Shown: one piece after another, positions 10,136-17,413 of the stretch | How the letters are laid out: every line of letters starts with the position of its first letter | Position numbering within the stretch: position 1 is the stretch's first letter | Source: Candidatus Eiseniibacteriota bacterium | GTDB lineage: Bacteria > Joyebacterota > Joyebacteria > Joyebacterales > Joyebacteraceae | NCBI GenBank assembly: GCA_030600655.1 | Contig: JAUVLP010000011.1 | Location: 1-37,517, forward strand | Reading direction: 5' to 3' | DNA length: 37,517 nt | Notes under the pieces: generated by a model | Database searches by the model: none | What the model saw: only the letters and a program-made list of their open reading frames with translations | Told to the model about the DNA's origin: nothing | Position numbers and translations under genes: made by a program

Positions 10136-11494
10136 ATGCGACACAGCTATCGGTTCCTTCTCTACCTCGCAGTGATCCTACTCCTATCTGCTCCCGCTTC
10201 AATCTGCCAGGCCAATCCCGGGTACTACGGTGTCTTCTGGTATGACGATATGGCGGATGGTCCGGGTGATTGGAGCCACGAGGATCTGACCGTTGGAGTG
10301 GGAACCAGGTTCCACATCGACACCTATCTTGCGTTCGACGACCCGCTCCACGAGACGGACTACTCGTGGTGGTGTGGTACCTTTGACTACGACGCCGATG
10401 GTGGCTACGGGAACAGCTGGGACCAGCAGCTGAACCTGCCGCCGATCGTAGTCACTCAGACAACGGTGGAGAATATCTCATGGGGCGCCATCAAGGCGCT
10501 CTACCGCGCGTCGGATGAGGGAGAGCGACCGAGCAGAGAGAGGCACGGAAGATCGGACGCGTATCCCATCCTCACATTCGCCTACAGGTACGATTCTGAG
10601 CCCGGGTACGATTACACCTATGTTCAGGCGGAGAGCCTCGGTGTGTTCGTCAACCTCAATAACGGCTACGACGGTACGAGCAACGGGTGGCAGGACTACG
10701 GCACCTACGGGTTCGAGCTCATGGAGTACGATGATCCGCTCATGCTGCGTTTCCGATTTGTCTCGGACGGGGCGTGGTCGGATGAGGATGGGGACTACAA
10801 CTCAATCGGTGGGGCCTTCCACGTCGACAACATCAAGGTCTATGACTTCTACGATGGAACCATCTACTTCTTTGATGATGTTCAGAATGGAAGCCTTTGT
10901 TCGCCTGGTGTGCCGGACGCCGCCGGTGACTACTGGCATCTCGTGGACGACGTCTGCTCGTCGAACGTAATACCATCGTGGTGGTGTGGCGATGACGCGG
11001 ATACGAGCCTGATTCCGCCGAATCTCAAGAACGCGCTCTACACGCCGGGCATCGACATCAGCGGGGCATGGACCTGCACGGTCCGCTTCGCACTTCATGC
11101 CGAGGTTCCGACAGTCGACAACGACTACTGGACGGACTGGGTGATCGTTGATGGCATCGCCTACCAGACTGGCGCGTGGTGGGGTGACTTCGCGGGCTGC
11201 GGTGGCTTTGGCACGCCCGGTCTGAACGGTACTGACATCAGTGGGCTTCTGCCTGCAAGTGAAGCCAAGGTCATGTGGATCTTCCATACAACCGACAACG
11301 GCTGTGGTCCCGGGGCTGCTGGGGGCGCCGGCATCAACATAGACGACACATGGCTGGAGGGCTACTACACGCTGGGGGAGCCGGGACAGGCCGAGCTCGA
11401 GGCCCTTGCTGAGCGGAACGGGAGAGTCTCAGAGACAAGAAAGAGGCTGGCTCGCTATCAGGTCTCAGAGCTCTCTCCGTACAGTAAATTCTAG
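10136..11494 (+). CDS. Secreted hypothetical protein, aromatic/Asp-rich
   Basis: Signal peptide MRHSYRFLLYLAVILLLSAPASICQA; good SD (GAAAGGAGGTCGCAATG); internal SWGAIKALYR motif. Confidence 0.8.
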   Translation: MRHSYRFLLYLAVILLLSAPASICQANPGYYGVFWYDDMADGPGDWSHEDLTVGVGTRFHIDTYLAFDDPLHETDYSWWCGTFDYDADGGYGNSWDQQLNLPPIVVTQTTVENISWGAIKALYRASDEGERPSRERHGRSDAYPILTFAYRYDSEPGYDYTYVQAESLGVFVNLNNGYDGTSNGWQDYGTYGFELMEYDDPLMLRFRFVSDGAWSDEDGDYNSIGGAFHVDNIKVYDFYDGTIYFFDDVQNGSLCSPGVPDAAGDYWHLVDDVCSSNVIPSWWCGDDADTSLIPPNLKNALYTPGIDISGAWTCTVRFALHAEVPTVDNDYWTDWVIVDGIAYQTGAWWGDFAGCGGFGTPGLNGTDISGLLPASEAKVMWIFHTTDNGCGPGAAGGAGINIDDTWLEGYYTLGEPGQAELEALAERNGRVSETRKRLARYQVSELSPYSKF

Positions 11495-11533
11495 CGCAGC
11501 AGTTGAGTTGCCGTGCAGGAGACCCTGGCACTA

Positions 11534-12091
11534 CTACTCGGATGAACCCGCCGGCTCAAGTGGCGACGGGGGGGCCGGCCGCTCGGGCGCGGACTCCGGC
11601 GCTTCCTGATGCTTCGGCGCGTCGCGTACGACGCGATCACCCATGATCTTCGCCTTAGGGTCTACCCACGTTGTGCCACCGTCCTCGATGAGGTCGCCCT
11701 TGATAACTCCGTATACCTTGAGGTTGCCGCCGCGGTTCTGTACGTCGCCAGCCACTGCTCCACGGATCGTCGTGTCTCCACTCTCGATCAGAAGGTCGCC
11801 ACTGATCGCTCCGTTCACCGTGAGAGTTCCGGCCAGCTGAGTGGCGTCTCCGGCGAGGGCACCACGGACTATGGCCTCGCCGCTCTCCATGATCAGATCC
11901 CCGGAGCAGGCGCCGTTGAGTACGAGCCTGCCGCCCTTGATCACAGCGATGTCTCCGACGCATGACCCGTTTATCGTCTGTTTGCTATCGACGACCATGC
12001 CTCCGCTTATCACCCCTCCGTGCACGTGTTTCATCGTGTCGACTCCTCTTTCAATGTGTTCAACCATCGTGCTCTCCCAAGGTGCGTCCAC
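11534..12091 (-). CDS. Polymer-forming (bactofilin-like) beta-helical protein
   Basis: Repeats such as GAISGDLLIESGDTTIRGAVAGDVQNRGGNLKVYGVIKGDLIEDGG; typical polymer-forming cytoskeletal repeats. Confidence 0.75.
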   Translation of the reverse strand: MDAPWESTMVEHIERGVDTMKHVHGGVISGGMVVDSKQTINGSCVGDIAVIKGGRLVLNGACSGDLIMESGEAIVRGALAGDATQLAGTLTVNGAISGDLLIESGDTTIRGAVAGDVQNRGGNLKVYGVIKGDLIEDGGTTWVDPKAKIMGDRVVRDAPKHQEAPESAPERPAPPSPLEPAGSSE

Positions 12092-12115
12092 GACCCTGGA
12101 GAAGGGAATCCCCGG

Positions 12116-12706
12116 CTACTCCAGAGTGATGGTGACGTGCTCGTCGTCCTCTTCGTCGCGGACTTCCAGGATCGTTCCATCAAACGCCGGGTCCTGGGCC
12201 ATCTTCAGGATCTTCTCTATGTCGATGTCGAGGTTGTCATCGAGCACCTCCTTCACCTCGTCCAGAGATTCGTGCAGCGCCTCAGAGACGGTTGCCTCGA
12301 CCCGGGTGCCGAACTCATCTCCCATGTCGAGACCGTCCATTGCAGCATCGAAATCCTTCATCCCCGTGCGGAACTCTCGCCGCGCACGGGCCTTGGCAGC
12401 GCGGGCCTTCGCCTTGGCCTCGCGGAGTCTCGTACGGAGTTCCTTGCGATGGCCGTTCGATACACGGAAGCCGGATGCGTGCGGCGCGAACTTGAATCCG
12501 AATTTGAGCAGAGCGAGCGGGATCTTGACGTCCACTTTCTTCTCGCCATTCTCTTCGACCCTGATGTGCAGCCATTTGCGCCTGGTCTGGCGCTCGTTAG
12601 GCTTCGACTCGGCTCTGTCGAGCGCTGCTATCAGTCTGTTGGCTTCGTCGGCAGTTATCTTCCCGGTCTCGAGAAGCTTGAGTATTCTCAGAGTTTCTTC
12701 CTTCAT
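12116..12706 (-). CDS. SHOCT-like domain protein
   Basis: N-term MKEETLRILKLLETGKITADEANRLIAALDRAE (SHOCT-like); start ATG 12706 after GGAGACGGAAGGC. Sits between DUF2089 and bactofilin-like genes. Confidence 0.75.
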   Translation of the reverse strand: MKEETLRILKLLETGKITADEANRLIAALDRAESKPNERQTRRKWLHIRVEENGEKKVDVKIPLALLKFGFKFAPHASGFRVSNGHRKELRTRLREAKAKARAAKARARREFRTGMKDFDAAMDGLDMGDEFGTRVEATVSEALHESLDEVKEVLDDNLDIDIEKILKMAQDPAFDGTILEVRDEEDDEHVTITLE

Positions 12707-12797
12707 GCCTTCCGTCTCCTTCCAGGGGGTATGTCTCTTGATCTTCGCCAGTTGAGCAACGTTCGGCCATAGGTCCGGCGTGGGGCAGACGGCGGCG

Positions 12798-13172
12798 CTA
12801 AGCGGCCGCGTCATCCAGTTTCCGTACGAACTCATCCGCATCTATCTCTCCTCGTTCGAGCCTTGCCAGGAGTTCCTCTCTGAACTTCGGATCCACATCC
12901 GGCTCAGGCGTGAAGCCGAGCTTCCTTACAATCTCATCGAGCCTGCTTCGAACCGTGGGGTACGAGATGTTGAACTCTCGCTCGAGTTCCTTGAGATTGC
13001 CACGGGACTTGAGGAAGATCTTGACCATCTGAAGCTGCGGCCCAGTGAGAACCGAAAAGGCGCAGGTCTCGAAACTCCCGCGAATGGTGACCTCGCAGGA
13101 AGGGCACGTGAGCTCTCGAATGACAAGCTCCCCGTTGCAGACGGGGCAGGCTTCTGGTGACCGATGAATCAT
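12798..13172 (-). CDS. DUF2089 family protein (zinc ribbon + HTH)
   Basis: CPVCNGELVIRELTCPSCEVTIRGSFETCAFSVLTGPQLQMVKIFLKSRGNLKELEREFNISYPTVRSRLDEIVRKLGF; start ATG 13172 with GGAGGTGAAT SD. Confidence 0.88.
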   Translation of the reverse strand: MIHRSPEACPVCNGELVIRELTCPSCEVTIRGSFETCAFSVLTGPQLQMVKIFLKSRGNLKELEREFNISYPTVRSRLDEIVRKLGFTPEPDVDPKFREELLARLERGEIDADEFVRKLDDAAA

Positions 13173-13225
13173 ATTCACCTCCTGGAAGCTGATGTACATT
13201 GATAAACTCAAGCCGCATATGAGTA

Positions 13226-13277
13226 ATCTTAAGCTCCAACCTTAAGAATGTCAAGGTCTTTCTTGAGCTTCTTCAAG
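13226..13277 (-). promoter_or_regulatory. Promoter of the DUF2089 operon with embedded inverted repeats
   Basis: Minus strand TTGACA (13249-13254) - 17 bp - TAAGAT (13226-13231); perfect inverted repeat TCTTAAG-N7-CTTAAGA (13227-13247) within it; second inverted repeat CTTGA-N6-TCAAG (13262-13277) upstream. Confidence 0.65.
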
Positions 13278-13397
13278 ATTGAGATGAGAAATGTGTAAGC
13301 GGTTCCTCAGAAAGGACACGGAAGGTCACTGGTGCTGGACTGTCCAGGAGCGAGTGGAGGCATGGAGGTACGGCGGTCTGGTGTTGGGCAATGTGTT

Positions 13398-14153
13398 CTA
13401 CGGGCGGCGTGAGCTTCCCGTTCTGCCGGATTCCCACGGGCGCCAGAGGTCGCGCCAGCGGCGCTGCTCCGGAGGGGTCTGGGGGGAGTCAGGGTTGTAC
13501 CTTGAGAGGAGGGAGCGGTGGCCGGTCGTGAGGAGGATGGCGGTCAAGCCGCCGGCAATGGCCAGGAGACCGACTCCGGTCAAGGCACAGATCACGGTGA
13601 CCGAGATGTTCTGGACGGTGATGCCGATGGTGAAGGCTGGGTTGTGGAGCGTCAATATGGCTGATTTCCTGAAGAGAGAACGGGGCCTTCTCTCTCCGTC
13701 GATGAGGAGCGGGAAGAGGTGAGCATGGATGAGAATCCAGAAAACGGTTGCCCAGATGATGAGTCCTGCGAACAGCATACCGGGGATGGACGCACGTCCC
13801 CCGAGGTGGCTGTAGAAGTCGATGTTGATCCAGAGGATGATGGCAATGGCTGTGTCTACGAGTCCGATGACAAGGGCAGGCCTGAAGAAGAGGCGGAAGC
13901 CGGTGAGAAGGTCGCGGAGGGAGGGGTTCTCACGGCGGGTGATCCTGGACGCGAGATAGAAGAGCCCGGCAGTGGCCGCGGGAGCCGTGACAATGGGCAG
14001 CGAGAGCAGGATCCACAGGAGATTGGCCAGGATCAGGAGGCCTATGTGATCGTAGGTCAGCCAGAAGAACTGCTTGAATGCCGGGCGTAGGAGATCTGCG
14101 GCCGAGGGTCCGGGCGAACGGTCGCGATTACTGCCGGGTGACTCAATGAGCAT
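13398..14153 (-). CDS. YesL/DUF624-like multi-TM membrane protein
   Basis: Five or so hydrophobic segments with 'LRPAFKQFFWLTYDHIGLLILANLLWILLSLPIVTAPAATAGLFYLASRITRRENPSLRDLLTGFR', typical of YesL. Start at MLIES (14153) after GAGGAACACGTG. Confidence 0.7.
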   Translation of the reverse strand: MLIESPGSNRDRSPGPSAADLLRPAFKQFFWLTYDHIGLLILANLLWILLSLPIVTAPAATAGLFYLASRITRRENPSLRDLLTGFRLFFRPALVIGLVDTAIAIILWINIDFYSHLGGRASIPGMLFAGLIIWATVFWILIHAHLFPLLIDGERRPRSLFRKSAILTLHNPAFTIGITVQNISVTVICALTGVGLLAIAGGLTAILLTTGHRSLLSRYNPDSPQTPPEQRRWRDLWRPWESGRTGSSRRP

Positions 14154-14452
14154 CACGTGTTCCTCTTGCTGCACTGCTAGGGGTACGAGACAGGCATTCA
14201 AGAACGACGGGGGCCGATGATAGCGCCGGGACGTCGGAGCTGCAAGAGCAGAGGCACCGCTCTATGGGTGTGGACCGTGGATGACGGCTCCCTTAGGCAT
14301 GTTTCCTGCATGGTTTGTGCGGCGTGACTACACCAGTGAACAAACAGCTATAACGCAGCGCACTGATACAAAGTGGAGTCGGTGCACGGCCGGACTCGGG
14401 CGTGGCCGATAGGGTCTCACTTGGCGCAACACGATTCACGAGGAGAGATACA

Positions 14453-15826
14453 ATGAGACGCGGGATGGCATTTCGACTGAGTGCGACGCTTCTTGCGGTG
14501 TGTCTGCTTGGAGCCGCAGTGGTCACGGGGTCTCTGGCTGCGGTCCGGCCCGGGGCTGAGTACGTTGTTCTGGTCGATTGCACAGGAACAATGCGGTACG
14601 CAGGCAGAGGAGCGGCGACACTTGCTGTTCTTGAGAGCTTTCTGGAATCCCTTAACGAGGGCGATCGCGTTACGGTCTATGGGTACGGTGAGGAGCCGTT
14701 TCCGGCTCTGCCAGACTACCCGGTGACGATTGATTCGCCGGCTGCCGGTGCTGCGATCGCCGGGGAACTGCGCTTGCCGTTTGCGGCCAATCGTACCGAC
14801 ATCACTCGCGGACTCGAACTTGCGTGGCAGGAGCGAGGGAGAGTATTCTCTCGCGCTCTCTCGGCTGGGAGTACAGCGCCGGGCGGGAGCGCGTGCGTAA
14901 TCCTGCTCACCGATGGCAAGCTCGTTCCTGTCTATGATGACTATGCGCAGTACGATGAGATCTACCATGAGAGCAGAGCGCGGCTCCGTCAGCTCGGAAG
15001 ATTGTTTGCTGACGCCGGGATTTCTATCTACTCGGTGGGTCTCGGCAAGGCGGAGAAGGTCGACGGCAAGCTTCTGACTCAGGTATCCGAATCAAGCGGC
15101 GGCTTCTACTGCCATGCAGCTACGAGCGATGACCTCATGAGAGTGTTCGCGAGTTTGATGGACGGTGTCATTGCCGCGGCCGCTGTTCCGGTGGAGGTTG
15201 GCGGAGCAGAGGCTCCGATGGTGGCGATGACCGATGGAGACAAGACCCTGACGGTAGCGGAGGACGCTTCGGTTTCGGAACAGGAGCAGTGGAACAGCCT
15301 TCTTGGCGGGATCGTCGAGGAAGCATCGGCCGCCGGGAGGGGGCAGACAAGTCGCGTAGAGGCTGCGTTTTCCCAGTCGTTCGGCGACCTCGGTTCACAA
15401 GTCTACCAGGGGATCATTGGAGTGCTGGGCGTCATGATAGGGTTTGTGGCGATCGGCGTGCACAGGCGGCAGTCATGGACGAACGTCTTCACGAAGGAGC
15501 TGCTTCGAAGAGAGATCCGGGTCAAGGGGTACCTTCGCCGCGTAGTCCCGGATGGGGTCATAGCCGCTCTCAGCAACATCGCGATAGAGAACCCGGGGCT
15601 GCCGGCAATCGAGGTCGGCGCGGGCACTTGCTATGCAGAGGAACTCCGCGAGACGCTCATGGAATTCGCTGGAACAGCGGACGGTTCACCGCCCATCCTG
15701 AGAGTTCTGAAGGGATCTGTTCAGGTGGCCGGCGAGTTGGTCGATGACGCGAGAGTTCTGGTGGATGGTGACATCATTGAGTGTGAGGGCAAGGCGTACA
15801 AGTATCTGAGAGGACAGCGCCGGTAG
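14453..15826 (+). CDS. von Willebrand factor A domain membrane protein
   Basis: Signal peptide, VWA-like EYVVLVDCTGTMRY...SACVILLTDGKLVPV, TM (GIIGVLGVMIGFVAIGV), C-terminal FHA-like beta-rich segment. Confidence 0.7.
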   Translation: MRRGMAFRLSATLLAVCLLGAAVVTGSLAAVRPGAEYVVLVDCTGTMRYAGRGAATLAVLESFLESLNEGDRVTVYGYGEEPFPALPDYPVTIDSPAAGAAIAGELRLPFAANRTDITRGLELAWQERGRVFSRALSAGSTAPGGSACVILLTDGKLVPVYDDYAQYDEIYHESRARLRQLGRLFADAGISIYSVGLGKAEKVDGKLLTQVSESSGGFYCHAATSDDLMRVFASLMDGVIAAAAVPVEVGGAEAPMVAMTDGDKTLTVAEDASVSEQEQWNSLLGGIVEEASAAGRGQTSRVEAAFSQSFGDLGSQVYQGIIGVLGVMIGFVAIGVHRRQSWTNVFTKELLRREIRVKGYLRRVVPDGVIAALSNIAIENPGLPAIEVGAGTCYAEELRETLMEFAGTADGSPPILRVLKGSVQVAGELVDDARVLVDGDIIECEGKAYKYLRGQRR

Positions 15827-16024
15827 GCCGTTCGTCGCGCGTGTGTTCTGGTGGAAGTCGTACGGATTTGCGGTTGAGGGCCTACGCAGGGCGTCCTGAC
15901 GCTGCAGGGCTACACGGTGATTGTCAGATCGGGAAAAGAGGAGTAGGATTGCAGTAGCGATCGCTGATGCGGCGGTTCCCACCGATACTACCATTGCCGC
16001 CTGACTCCAGCAGGGGAGGTGGTC

Positions 16025-17317
16025 ATGCGAAGAAATGCTACTGTCGTCCTTCCCGTGATTCTGGTCATTTTGTGCTGGTCGACCGGGTTTGCGGTCACGC
16101 ACGTTACTGATGGCGCAGGTGGCGGTGATTATCTGACAGTGCAGGAGGGTGTCAATGCCGCCGCGAATGGTGACACCGTCCTTATCATGCCGGGCATGTA
16201 CTGTGAGCTGGTCATCGTTGACGGCAAGTGCTTGACCTTCGAAGGTCAGGGTCCATCGGTGACTCAGATCTTCTGGGACGGACTTGAGCCTACCATGGAG
16301 TTCCTGAACACGCCCCCGCCGCAGGAGTCACGGATAGCCGACATCACGGTCGCACATTCGTTCGATCTAAGGCAGGTGCACACCGTCGTCTGGAGCGGGA
16401 GCATCATTGCCTTCGATAGTGCCGTCATCGGTGGGGGCGCCATCGGCGAGGCGCATCCGTCTGCAGTTCCTCCGGTCGTTCACACCGGGATCGAGGCGTA
16501 CGACTCTACGTTTGACTGGATAATCGTTAGCGGAGATCGGGCCAGCACGATCGAAGGCTGCACGGTCAGTACTCAGGCTGTCCTGTCCGGCTGGTATGAG
16601 GACGCCGTGACTATGGGGGAGCTGCCGGTTACGAGCTCCGGATCATCGTACGAGTATATCGAGATCGCCGGCCTCTGCACTTTCGAGAGCACCGGTGACA
16701 CGGCGGGCGACGTATGGATATTCGGTGGGTTAGCCACGTCGTCAACGGTTGTGATCGACGGTGGCGATCTCGGCGCCGTCGTCATGCGATACGACAACGA
16801 CGTGACGCTGAACGATTGCATCATCGGGGATGTCAGTCGTCACTGGGGCGAGTATCCCGGCTTCCCGCTACGGATGACAGAATGTCTTGTCACGGACGAG
16901 GTCGACATGTTTGGCGACCCCGGTGGTTGCCGCCTGATCCACAACACATTCCTCGGTTGGTTCTACTACGACGCTGAGGACGCTTCACCCTACAGCGCGA
17001 TTCGGAGCAACATCTTCGACTGGTATACAACCATCGTCGGGCCGGTGAGCAGCAGCAATCTTGCGGTAACCCACAACGACTTCGCATACGAGCCGTGGAC
17101 GCACATCGGAGTGGAGGCGGATTCGCTTTTCGCCAACATCTGGTACGAGGACCCTCGCTTCTGTGGAGTCGACCACACGATAGAGGACTGCTCGCCATGT
17201 GTGCTGGCGGCGCATGATGGAGGCGACATCGGAGCCTTCGGTGTCGGTTGCGAGTGCTCGCTCCCGAACGCGGTCGAGACGATGTCGTGGGGAAGAATCA
17301 AGGGGTTATACAGGTAG
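16025..17317 (+). CDS. Secreted right-handed beta-helix (pectate-lyase-like) protein
   Basis: Signal peptide; GGGDYLTVQEGVNAAANGDTVLIMPGMYCELVIVDGKCLTFEGQG is the typical beta-helix N-term; ends exactly with VETMSWGRIKGLYR. Confidence 0.8.
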   Translation: MRRNATVVLPVILVILCWSTGFAVTHVTDGAGGGDYLTVQEGVNAAANGDTVLIMPGMYCELVIVDGKCLTFEGQGPSVTQIFWDGLEPTMEFLNTPPPQESRIADITVAHSFDLRQVHTVVWSGSIIAFDSAVIGGGAIGEAHPSAVPPVVHTGIEAYDSTFDWIIVSGDRASTIEGCTVSTQAVLSGWYEDAVTMGELPVTSSGSSYEYIEIAGLCTFESTGDTAGDVWIFGGLATSSTVVIDGGDLGAVVMRYDNDVTLNDCIIGDVSRHWGEYPGFPLRMTECLVTDEVDMFGDPGGCRLIHNTFLGWFYYDAEDASPYSAIRSNIFDWYTTIVGPVSSSNLAVTHNDFAYEPWTHIGVEADSLFANIWYEDPRFCGVDHTIEDCSPCVLAAHDGGDIGAFGVGCECSLPNAVETMSWGRIKGLYR

Positions 17318-17336
17318 TTCACGCTATATGAGAGCA

Positions 17337-17374
17337 CAACAGCTCCTCCCGACGTGGGAGGAGCTGTTGCTTTT
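17337..17374 (+). terminator. Rho-independent terminator
   Basis: CAACAGCTCCTCCC-GACGT-GGGAGGAGCTGTTG, perfect 14-bp stem, then CTTTT. Confidence 0.9.
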
Positions 17375-17413
17375 CCATGCTGGTGTGCCGCGCCGGGGAG
17401 TCGGTCCCCGCAG

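Noticed and set aside
11841-12772. Overlapping plus-strand ORFs (304 and 250 aa)
   Set aside because: Antisense to the bactofilin-like and SHOCT-like genes; Ser/Arg-rich shadow translation.
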